Positions 1-6,372 of a DNA stretch of 15,712 nt are shown piece after piece. The stretch's first letter is position 1, and every line of letters starts with the position of its first letter. Location of the stretch: positions 1-15,712 of the forward strand of contig JAMCUD010000033.1 of the NCBI GenBank assembly GCA_023379355.1, in the 5' to 3' direction. Origin of the DNA: Thermoplasmatota archaeon. GTDB lineage: Archaea; Thermoplasmatota; Thermoplasmata; Thermoplasmatales; Thermoplasmataceae. Made by a program: the position numbers and the translations under genes. The notes under the pieces were generated by a model. That model saw only the letters and a list, made by a program, of their open reading frames with translations, ran no database searches and was not told where the DNA came from.

Positions 1-3
1 AAA

Positions 4-30
4 TAACGATTGAAGGATGGTTTAATGGCT
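4..30 (+). repeat. Left arm of 27-bp perfect inverted repeat
   Basis: These 27 bases are the exact reverse complement of 727-753 inside rpsD. Identity ends sharply on both sides: position 3 against 754 and position 31 against 726 do not pair. The arm contains the Shine-Dalgarno-like GAAGGA, the rpsM ATG at 25 and the start of the next codon. Because it carries a working translation start here, this arm is probably the source and the rpsD arm the copy. Confidence 0.95.
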
Positions 31-564
31 TCAAAACAGGAAAATAAACAGGGCGGAAAGAAGGAACAAAAGAAATCCGAGGCAAAGGCGACAAAGGAGA
101 CAAAGGTGGAAGAGAAGAATGAGAACTTCCAGTACATCGTGAGAATAGCTGGAAGAGACCTTGATGGCGAAAGATCCATTGAACTCGCCCTTGCCGATCT
201 TAAGGGGATAGGTCAGAGACTAGCCCAGATAATAACAAGAAGGCTCGAGATAGACGGTAAGAAAAAGATAGGAGACCTTCCTGAGGAAGAAACCGAAAAG
301 ATAAGGGAATATGTTGAGTCAAAATCTTATGAAGGTGTCCCGGTATGGGCAATGAATCACAGAAATGAGGTAGTGAGCGGGGACGATTTCAACCTTGTTT
401 CCAATGACCTGGATATCATGATTCAGGATGACATAAATTATATGAAAAAGATGAAGTCCTATCGTGGAATGAGACATGAGATGGGAAAGAAAGTCAGAGG
501 ACAGAGAACAAGATCCAATGGGAGAAAGGGACTCACTGTAGGAGTTCAGAGGAAGAAGGAGTGA
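25..564 (+). CDS. rpsM: 30S ribosomal protein uS13
   Basis: uS13 sits at the head of the small ribosomal subunit and contacts 16S rRNA and tRNA. The protein has 179 residues. A Lys/Glu-rich, probably disordered extension of about 30 residues is followed by the family core: ENFQYIVRIAGRDLDGER, then the helix-two-turns-helix segment ALADLKGIGQRL, and the basic tail with GKKVRGQRTRSNGRKG. I chose the ATG at 25 because GAAGGA lies 7 bases upstream. A TTG at 10 is in frame but would place that site inside the gene. rpsD follows after 6 bases, and its ribosome site AGGAGTGA overlaps the rpsM stop, which suggests coupled translation. The order rpsM-rpsD-rpsK-rpoD is the usual archaeal one. The extension is poorly conserved in the family, so the exact start is less certain than the identity. 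Confidence 0.95.
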   Translation: MASKQENKQGGKKEQKKSEAKATKETKVEEKNENFQYIVRIAGRDLDGERSIELALADLKGIGQRLAQIITRRLEIDGKKKIGDLPEEETEKIREYVESKSYEGVPVWAMNHRNEVVSGDDFNLVSNDLDIMIQDDINYMKKMKSYRGMRHEMGKKVRGQRTRSNGRKGLTVGVQRKKE

Positions 565-570
565 AGATAG

Positions 571-1224
571 ATGGGAGATCCAAAATTTCCGCATAAGACG
601 TATTCGACCCCAAGGCATCCTTGGGAGAAGGAGAGAATAGATTCCGAGATGCTCATAGTACAGAAGTATGGCCTGAAGAACAAGAAGGAGCTGTGGAAGG
701 GTCAGGCAGTTCTTAACAGTTTCAGGAGCCATTAAACCATCCTTCAATCGTTAGCAAGGGAGCTTCAAGCAAAGCTCAGGAACAATGATTCTTCTGCCCA
801 GAGGCAGTATGATGCCCTGATGGCAAAACTCAACAGGTACCATATATTGGGAACCAATGCTACTCTTGATGACGTTCTGTCCCTTAATATCGAAACAATA
901 CTTTCAAGAAGACTTCAGACCATAGTTTACAGGAGAAATCTCTCCAGGACCCTGAAGCAGGCGAGACAGCTGATCACACATGGTCATGTCACTCTGAATG
1001 GAAGAAGAGTGACAATTCCAAGCATAATGGTTGAGGCTAATCTTGAAGACAGCATAGAATACGTTGAGAGTTCACCATTCAAAGACGACCTGCATCCCAC
1101 GAGACAGGTAATACTGAGCAATATCCTTCCAAACGGGGAAAGGGAGGAGAAAAAGAAACCCGAGGAAGAACGCGGACCCCAGAGGAGAAATGACAGGCAG
1201 AGAAGAGGGGGAAGAACAAGATGA
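571..1224 (+). pseudogene. rpsD: 30S ribosomal protein uS4, interrupted by an in-frame TAA
   Basis: uS4 is a primary 16S rRNA-binding protein needed for 30S assembly. The reading frame opens at ATG 571 (MGDPKFPHKTYSTPRHPWEK, the archaeal uS4 N-terminus) and closes at 1224, but TAA at 733-735 stops it after 54 codons. The same frame continues beyond with a complete S4 RNA-binding domain (ARQLITHGHVTLNGRRVTIP) and a basic tail. The stop lies in bases 732-752, which match the inverted rpsM start region. Removing exactly these 21 bases gives FRSQAREL at the junction, matching the archaeal uS4 pattern FRxQAR, and a 210-residue protein. No good ribosome site precedes the next ATG (820), so efficient restart is unlikely. 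The gene overlaps rpsK by ATGA. An intact copy is expected in any living cell, so this may be an assembly error or a variant rather than a true loss. Confidence 0.9.
727..753 (-). repeat. Right arm of 27-bp inverted repeat, inside rpsD
   Basis: Exact reverse complement of 4-30. The arm breaks the uS4 alignment and supplies the TAA at 733-735. The first five bases (AGCCA, 727-731) and the last base (753) are best explained as original uS4 sequence that happens to match the source, leaving 732-752 (21 bases) as the true insertion. That is the pattern of a polymerase that switched to the opposite strand at a short homology, copied 21 bases and switched back. Confidence 0.9.
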
Positions 1225-1604
1225 ACAAAACCGGAATAGCGCATATTTTTGCCTCTCAGAACAATACAATCATTCTTGTAACTGATCCGACCGGGGCTGA
1301 GACGCTTGCGAAGGCGACTGGTGGAATGGTTGTAAAGAATGACAGGGACGAGTCAAGTCCATATGCTGCAATGAAAGCAGCAGATCTTGTAGCTGAAAAG
1401 CTAAAGGAAAAAGAGATTTCTGACCTTATAATCCGGGTTCGTGCTCCAGGTGGAAACAAATCAAAGATTCCTGGGCCCGGGGCTCAGAGCGCAATTCGAG
1501 CTCTTTCAAGGGCAGGATTCAAGATACTTAGAATCGAGGAAGTAACTCCAATACCGCATGATGGCACAAAGAAAAAGGGTGGAAAGAGAGGAAGGAGAGT
1601 ATAA
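1221..1604 (+). CDS. rpsK: 30S ribosomal protein uS11
   Basis: uS11 lines the platform of the small subunit next to the mRNA exit channel. The 127 residues are full length and highly conserved: [13 protein letters not shown] near the N-terminus, [28 protein letters not shown] in the middle, and the hallmark C-terminal block [17 protein letters not shown]...[22 protein letters not shown]. The ATG overlaps the rpsD stop as ATGA, so translation probably depends on ribosomes arriving from rpsD; a real stop in rpsD would then also threaten this gene. rpoD starts 4 bases downstream. In other species uS11 is the client of the Fap7/AK6 ATPase, a homologue of which is encoded at 13318-13812. Confidence 0.97.
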   Translation: MNKTGIAHIFASQNNTIILVTDPTGAETLAKATGGMVVKNDRDESSPYAAMKAADLVAEKLKEKEISDLIIRVRAPGGNKSKIPGPGAQSAIRALSRAGFKILRIEEVTPIPHDGTKKKGGKRGRRV

Positions 1605-1608
1605 TCCA

Positions 1609-2427
1609 ATGACCATAACAATCAATTCCCTCTCGGATACTTTTATGCGGTTTACTGTTGATGGTTTCACTTCATCGATGGCTAACGCCCTGAGAAGAAC
1701 CCTTATGGATGACGTTCCAAAACTCGCGATTGATAAGGTTGTGTTCCACCATGGTCAGATAAGGGACAGAGAGGGAAATGTCTATGATTCATCTCTCCCC
1801 CTTTTCGATGAGATAGTCGCACACAGGCTATCTCTCGTGCCTCTCAAATCAGATCTGTCTATGAATTTTAGGGAAAGCTGCTCCTGTAATGGGGCAGGAT
1901 GCCCTCTATGCACCATGAGTTACTCAATAAACAAGATAGGTTCTGGAACGGTCAATTCCATTGACCTTCAGCCAATAGGAAATTCAGAGCTTATCCCGGC
2001 CGATACTGAAATTCCTATTCTGAAACTTGGCCCAAGACAGGCAATTCTTGTTACAGCCGAGGCAGTAATGGGAACCGGCAAGAAGCATACAAAATGGCAG
2101 GTAACCTCCGGGGTATCATACAAATATCACAGGGAGTACACTATTGAAAAGAAATCATTCCCCGATTGGGAAAAGTATAAATCTCACTGTCCTGACTCAG
2201 TAATATCTGAAAATTCGGAAAAAATAATTATGACGGATGACAACCGGTGCCCTTTCCTCTCACAGTTGCTGGATGAACCAAAGGTCAAAGTTGTGGAGGA
2301 TGATACCAAGTTTGTTTTTCAGTTCGAAACCGATGGATCACTGAAGCCGGTTGAGGTCCTTGACTATGCACTGAAAAGGCTCTCCCAGAGACTGAACACA
2401 CTTCTGGACAGTATAGTTGGGGACTGA
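1609..2427 (+). CDS. rpoD: DNA-directed RNA polymerase subunit D (Rpo3)
   Basis: Archaeal counterpart of the bacterial alpha N-terminal domain and eukaryotic Rpb3. With subunit L it nucleates RNA polymerase assembly. The protein has 272 residues. The dimerisation domain includes [19 protein letters not shown] (19-37), and the C-terminal part ends with [18 protein letters not shown]. The archaeal insert domain has Cys91, Cys93, Cys98 and Cys101 in [11 protein letters not shown], then Cys194 (CPDSVISE) and Cys214 (RCPF). These are remnants of the ferredoxin-like Fe-S region that some archaeal D subunits carry; too few cysteines remain in the second half for a normal cluster. The ATG at 1609 follows GGAAGGAGAG at a good distance. 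An in-frame ATG at 1558 lies inside rpsK and would add 17 charged residues, so it was not used. Confidence 0.95.
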   Translation: MTITINSLSDTFMRFTVDGFTSSMANALRRTLMDDVPKLAIDKVVFHHGQIRDREGNVYDSSLPLFDEIVAHRLSLVPLKSDLSMNFRESCSCNGAGCPLCTMSYSINKIGSGTVNSIDLQPIGNSELIPADTEIPILKLGPRQAILVTAEAVMGTGKKHTKWQVTSGVSYKYHREYTIEKKSFPDWEKYKSHCPDSVISENSEKIIMTDDNRCPFLSQLLDEPKVKVVEDDTKFVFQFETDGSLKPVEVLDYALKRLSQRLNTLLDSIVGD

Positions 2428-2443
2428 TCCATTCCCCTTTCCA

Positions 2444-2452
2444 AAACATTAT
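2444..2452 (+). promoter_or_regulatory. Possible weak TATA box before the phosphatase gene
   Basis: AACATTATT is centred about 27 bases before the GTG start at 2476, the distance expected for a leaderless archaeal transcript. The match to the TATA consensus is poor and no ribosome site precedes the GTG. Read-through from rpoD is an alternative. Confidence 0.3.
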
Positions 2453-2475
2453 TTTCATTGGCATTATCATGAACT

Positions 2476-3246
2476 GTGCCGTCCCTGATCTCTGAACTTA
2501 TCGATCTGGGCAAGTCCCTACAGGAACTTTCCCAGAGTTTGCTGGATAAACCTGTCAATAAGAGGGTAGTCGGAATGGGGGCAGATGGTACCGCAACCCA
2601 TGAGATGGACAGGCTGTTTGACGGGAAAGTCTTGGACTACGTTAAGGACAACGGAATTCCGCTTAATGTGATAAGTGAGGAGAGTGGATTTACCGATCTT
2701 GGGTTTAAGGAATCATTGCTGATTGACCCACTGGATGGTACATTTAATGCAGAGAACCAGATCCCATTCTTTTCCTTTTCATGTGCAGTTGTTATGGACA
2801 CAGTTTCATCCGCTTCCATGGCCGTTGTTGCAGACCTGGCCTGTGGAAGGATATTCCATGCGGTTAAAGGTGGTGGTGCATTTCTGGACGGGAGAAAGAT
2901 TACCGTATCAGAGGGCAATACCGGTTGTGCTTTAGGAGGATTGGGTAGAACAGGGTTTAGCCATGATTCTCCCATACTTAAAGGTAAATGGAGAATCAGA
3001 TCCCTGGGCTGTGCATCTCTGGAGCTTTGCCTGGTTGCAAAGGGTTCAGCTGACCTGATGGCGTATATAGGTCCCGGCAATTATCTGCGAAATGTGGATG
3101 TTGCCGGCGGGGTGCTCATATTGAGAGAGGCAGGAGGGGTGGCACTGGACCACAACCTTGCGGAATTCAACATGGGGCTGGATGTTCGGGAAAGGAAGGG
3201 GATTATTGCGGCTTCATCACACGGGAATACGGAAGTGCTTAGATGA
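2476..3246 (+). CDS. Inositol-monophosphatase/FBPase-family phosphatase
   Basis: Mg-dependent sugar-phosphate phosphatase of the FIG superfamily, probably cytosolic. The 256 residues have the three metal-binding motifs in order: ISEESG (66-71, Glu68/69), DPLDGT (84-89, Asp84 and Asp87) and NVDVAGG (206-212, Asp208). IPFFSFSCAVV follows the second motif, as in archaeal bifunctional IMPase/FBPases. Candidate substrates are inositol-1-phosphate (feeding archaetidylinositol), fructose-1,6-bisphosphate and NADP. The last is suggested by the next gene: the ATG of the NAD kinase overlaps this stop as ATGA, and in Methanocaldococcus the two domains are fused in one NADP phosphatase/NAD kinase. The GTG start has no ribosome site but keeps the N-terminal helix of the family. 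The substrate cannot be told from sequence. Confidence 0.85.
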   Translation: MPSLISELIDLGKSLQELSQSLLDKPVNKRVVGMGADGTATHEMDRLFDGKVLDYVKDNGIPLNVISEESGFTDLGFKESLLIDPLDGTFNAENQIPFFSFSCAVVMDTVSSASMAVVADLACGRIFHAVKGGGAFLDGRKITVSEGNTGCALGGLGRTGFSHDSPILKGKWRIRSLGCASLELCLVAKGSADLMAYIGPGNYLRNVDVAGGVLILREAGGVALDHNLAEFNMGLDVRERKGIIAASSHGNTEVLR

Positions 3247-4061
3247 AAATAGGTTTCATAGTTAGAAAGGACTGCATAAGATGTGCCCACATAGTGAGGA
3301 GGATCACTGATATTCTTCCGGAGGATTGGGAGATTATATATGACAGGGAAGCTGCCAGGATGCTGAATAAAAAAGGAAACAGCCTGGAGCAGATGGAGGC
3401 AGACATACTGATTACAGTGGGCGGGGATGGTTCTGTTCTGAGATCTTTACAGTTGGCAAAGGGGCCGGTTCTTGGAATTAACATGGGCAGCCTCGGATTC
3501 CTTTCTGAAGTTGAAATCGGTGAAGTGGAATCCTCGGTATATAAACTCATACAGGGGAAATACAAGGTGGAGGAGACAATGAAGCTGAGACTTACAATCA
3601 ATGGAACTCAGGTCCTGGACTCCACAAATGAGGTTGTTCTTCACTCCAGCCAGATCGCAAAGATAAGAAAATTCAGGGTCTTTGTGGATGGAATATTCTT
3701 TGACAGTACCACAGCCGATGGCGTCATTGTTGCCACTCCCATTGGTTCAACTTCATACTCCTTCAGTGCTGGTGGTCCAATTCTTTATCCCACCATAGAC
3801 GCAATGGTTGTGACATACCTTGCGCCCTTCAGATCCAGGAGCAGGCCGATTGTCATTCCCAGCTCTCAGGAGATACGGCTGAGGCTATTTGGCAGGAATC
3901 AGAACTGTGATCTTATTGTGGACGGGCAGCAGCAATTTGCCGTCAATGAAACTGACGACATCAGAATCTCTGTCTCCCCTGAAAAGGCTAGGTTTGTGAC
4001 TTTCAGGAATTCATTTTATGAACGAATCAGGGAGAAACTGATCAGAAATGTGGTCAATTAG
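3243..4061 (+). CDS. nadK: NAD kinase
   Basis: Phosphorylates NAD to NADP using ATP or polyphosphate, the only known source of NADP. The 272 residues include the catalytic and nucleotide-binding motif GGDGS (60-64, with Asp62), an NxEVVLH-like segment (TNEVVLHSS, the usual NE/D pair) and the Gly-rich motif TPIGSTSYSFSAGGPIL. This covers the usual archaeal NAD kinase length. Translation is probably coupled to the upstream phosphatase through the ATGA overlap, and the 3' end overlaps the JAMM gene by 14 bases. All motifs are intact. Confidence 0.95.
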   Translation: MKIGFIVRKDCIRCAHIVRRITDILPEDWEIIYDREAARMLNKKGNSLEQMEADILITVGGDGSVLRSLQLAKGPVLGINMGSLGFLSEVEIGEVESSVYKLIQGKYKVEETMKLRLTINGTQVLDSTNEVVLHSSQIAKIRKFRVFVDGIFFDSTTADGVIVATPIGSTSYSFSAGGPILYPTIDAMVVTYLAPFRSRSRPIVIPSSQEIRLRLFGRNQNCDLIVDGQQQFAVNETDDIRISVSPEKARFVTFRNSFYERIREKLIRNVVN

Positions 4062-4410
4062 GCTCAGGACTCTGAAAATGGTCATGGAAGCATCCAAGGA
4101 CAGTTATCCCCTTGAATTTGGAGCATTCCTGAAGGCAGAGAAGGAAATTATCTACGAAATAGTGATCCTGCCAGGAACCATTCAGGGAGATCACCACACT
4201 CTTTTTCAGCTTTACAACAAACCAATAGATTTTTCAATAGTTGGCAGCGTTCACTCCCACCCCTCAGGGGTTGCCCTGCCTTCGGACGCTGACGTCAGGA
4301 TGTTCTCCAATACAGGGCCAATCCATATAATTGTAGCAAGCCCTTACAGGATTTCAGATTACCAGGCATTCAACAGGAAATCTGAAAAGGTGGATATAAG
4401 GGTCCTGTAG
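4048..4410 (+). CDS. JAMM/MPN-domain metalloprotease-like protein
   Basis: Small (120 residues) JAB1/MPN/Mov34 protein. The full zinc-binding JAMM set is present: Glu23 (EFGAFL), His69 and His71 in HSHPSG, and Ser79/Asp82 in PSDAD. This predicts an active Zn-dependent isopeptidase or deubiquitinase-like fold. In archaea relatives remove ubiquitin-like SAMP modifiers, but prokaryotic members also act in sulfur-carrier metabolism, so the substrate is open. The gene starts inside the 3' end of nadK (14-base overlap) and is the last of the operon. Its stop lies 2 bases from the convergent citrate-synthase gene, leaving no room for a separate terminator. The ATG at 4048 keeps a helix before Glu23; an ATG at 4078 is also in frame. 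Confidence 0.82.
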   Translation: MWSIRLRTLKMVMEASKDSYPLEFGAFLKAEKEIIYEIVILPGTIQGDHHTLFQLYNKPIDFSIVGSVHSHPSGVALPSDADVRMFSNTGPIHIIVASPYRISDYQAFNRKSEKVDIRVL

Positions 4411-4412
4411 CT

Positions 4413-5477
4413 TCAGATCGTCCGGTCTCTGGGCCCGGAGTATTCGGAAGCAGGCCTTATCAGCTTGTTGTCGTTGATCTGTTCAACATAATGAGCCCAC
4501 CATCCGAAGATTCGTGAAGCTGCAAATATGGCCGTGTAAAGGTCCTGTGGTATTCCAAGCTCATCCATCAGTATGGCAGCATAGAAGTCCACGTTTGCAG
4601 GAAGATGCTTTTTGTCCCAAACTCTGGTTTCAATGGCCTCAGCGATCTTCAGATCACGGGAATCTCTGTTAAGTTCCCTGAGAATCTCTTTGACGATCTC
4701 CGCCCTCGGGTCCTTCTCCTTATATACTCTGTGGCCAAAACCCATAATCTTCTTTCCTGCATCAAGTTGTCTATCCACGTACGCTCTGGCTTCGCTCTCG
4801 TTGTCAAATCCTTTGAAAAAGTCCAGTATCTCTGAGTTTGCTCCTCCATGAAGCGGTCCCTTGAGGGTGCCAAGGGCTACCGTTATGGCAGAGGCAGGAT
4901 CAGTCAATGTAGATGCGGCAACACGCAGGGCAAATGTGGAAGCGTTGAATTCATGCTCAAGATAAAGTATCATCAGTTTTGAAAGGAATTCTGCCCTTTT
5001 CCTGTCATGGTTTCCTGTCAGGAGTTCGTAAAACCTACCTGAGTAGGTTCTGGAATCAGATTTGTTAAGGGGCTTTCCGGTTGAGACTGCGTGTGAATGA
5101 GCTATTATGGACGGAACCTTTGATATTAACTCCTCAAATACAGCGGACGTATCCCTGCTCTCAATGGGATAAAGGGATATCATGGATCTGAGGTTCTTCA
5201 TAAGGTCATGTTCCTTCAGAGTGTTCATAACCTCAATGACCCTGTGATCCGGGTCTGGGTTTTTTATCAATCTTGAATTGAATTCCAGAAGCTGGGAAGG
5301 GGTCGGAAGATCTCCATTTACCACAAGATAGGCAACTTCCTCGAAACTCTTCTTTCTCACAAGGTCAACAACGCTATAGCCCCTGTACACGAGATTGCCA
5401 TCGGTGTCCGTCGTACAGATGGCGGTAGAGTCAACCACAACACCGACCAGCCCTTTCGGCACTTTTATTTCACTCAT
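4413..5477 (-). CDS. prpC: 2-methylcitrate synthase / citrate synthase
   Basis: Condenses propionyl-CoA (or acetyl-CoA) with oxaloacetate. The 354 residues are the compact archaeal citrate synthase length. Active-site residues are visible: His210 in LKGPLHGGANSE, His249 in MGFGHRVYKEKDPRAE, and Asp297 in ANVDFYAAIL. LEHEFNAST (His175) and the C-terminal LIRPASEYSGPRDR also fit. It is the last gene of the prpD-prpB-prpC operon. Its ATG overlaps the prpB stop by 8 bases and GGTGA lies just upstream, so translation is coupled. Context strongly favours methylcitrate synthase, but relaxed enzymes serving both cycles are common and the sequence alone does not separate them. Confidence 0.88.
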   Translation of the reverse strand: MSEIKVPKGLVGVVVDSTAICTTDTDGNLVYRGYSVVDLVRKKSFEEVAYLVVNGDLPTPSQLLEFNSRLIKNPDPDHRVIEVMNTLKEHDLMKNLRSMISLYPIESRDTSAVFEELISKVPSIIAHSHAVSTGKPLNKSDSRTYSGRFYELLTGNHDRKRAEFLSKLMILYLEHEFNASTFALRVAASTLTDPASAITVALGTLKGPLHGGANSEILDFFKGFDNESEARAYVDRQLDAGKKIMGFGHRVYKEKDPRAEIVKEILRELNRDSRDLKIAEAIETRVWDKKHLPANVDFYAAILMDELGIPQDLYTAIFAASRIFGWWAHYVEQINDNKLIRPASEYSGPRDRTI

Positions 5478-6372
5478 TTAAATCACCAACTGAATTGAAC
5501 AGTTCACTGTCATCTTTCTCATAATCACTGTATCCTAAAAGTTCATAATATTGGTTTCGCGTCATAAGTCTATCAATAAAATTTCTCTGGGTTCCATCTC
5601 TGAGAAGGTCCCGGTAAGTGGTGCGCAGGGTCTTGATTGCGGCTCTGAATCCCGTAAGCGGGAAAATTACTGCTGCATAGCCGATTTCCTCCAGTTCTCT
5701 GACAGAAAGCAGAGGGCTCTTTCCGAATTCCGTCATGTTGGCGAGAAGCGGTACATTTACCCTGGATGCAAATTCCCTGAATTCGCCCCCGCTTTCAAGA
5801 GCCTCTGTAAAAATCATGTCCGCACCACATTTTCCATAAAATGTAGCTCTGTCTATTGCGTCTTCCAAACCGTTCACAGATCTTGCATCGGTTCTTGCAA
5901 TTATTGTGAATGCAGGGTTTCTTCTGGATGTCGCTGCCGCCCTGATCTTCCTTCCCATCTCCTCCTTGCTTATAATCTTTTTACCACTGAGATGTCCGCA
6001 TCGTTTTGGGAGAACCTGATCCTCAATATGTATGGCTGCGGCCCCTGCTTTCTCCAATTCACGTATGGTTCTCGTTACATTTACCGTTTCACCAAAGCCC
6101 GTGTCAGCGTCAACTATAAGCGGTAGGGACGTAACGGAAGTGATGGTCCTCACAACATCACTAACCTCAGTCAGGGTGGTAAGGGAGATATCAGGCAGTC
6201 CCATCATTCCTGCCACTCCAGATCCAGAAAGGTATAGGCATTTAAAGCCCTCAGACTGGGCTATCATCGCGCTTATTCCATCATATACACCGGCCGAGAT
6301 AACCATTCCCGAGGAGATCAGTTTTCTGAGCCCCTCTGGCCCAGCGTTAATGTTATCTCTTAAAACTGACAT
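5470..6372 (-). CDS. prpB: 2-methylisocitrate lyase
   Basis: Splits 2-methylisocitrate into pyruvate and succinate, the last step of the methylcitrate cycle. Member of the isocitrate-lyase/PEP-mutase superfamily, a Mg-dependent TIM barrel. The 300 residues match PrpB rather than the much longer isocitrate lyases. Visible motifs are YLSGSG (47-52), DADTGFG (88-94, metal-binding Asp88/Asp90), HIEDQ (115-119) and the catalytic-loop signature KRCGH (123-127, Cys125). GGAGGT lies 9 bases before the ATG, and the gene begins inside the last 20 bases of prpD. Oxaloacetate hydrolase or another superfamily member would be the alternative, but prpC and prpD on either side make methylisocitrate lyase much more likely. 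Confidence 0.9.
   Translation of the reverse strand: MSVLRDNINAGPEGLRKLISSGMVISAGVYDGISAMIAQSEGFKCLYLSGSGVAGMMGLPDISLTTLTEVSDVVRTITSVTSLPLIVDADTGFGETVNVTRTIRELEKAGAAAIHIEDQVLPKRCGHLSGKKIISKEEMGRKIRAAATSRRNPAFTIIARTDARSVNGLEDAIDRATFYGKCGADMIFTEALESGGEFREFASRVNVPLLANMTEFGKSPLLSVRELEEIGYAAVIFPLTGFRAAIKTLRTTYRDLLRDGTQRNFIDRLMTRNQYYELLGYSDYEKDDSELFNSVGDLNE

Noticed and set aside
733..735. Recoded stop (selenocysteine or pyrrolysine) in rpsD
   Set aside because: The codon is TAA, not TGA or TAG, and it lies inside inserted sequence rather than at a conserved residue.
319..747. 142-codon minus-strand frame across rpsM and rpsD
   Set aside because: It is antisense to rpsM and rpsD, and its start signals are only the inverted copy of the rpsM start region.
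4..753. Invertible DNA segment flanked by the 27-bp inverted repeats
   Set aside because: Inversion would separate rpsM from its upstream region and split rpsD, both essential; no recombinase gene is present; and one arm is explained as an insertion that broke uS4.
5551..6126. 191-codon plus-strand frame opposite prpB
   Set aside because: Shadow of prpB, which has all its catalytic motifs and a good ribosome site; the antisense product has no recognisable features.
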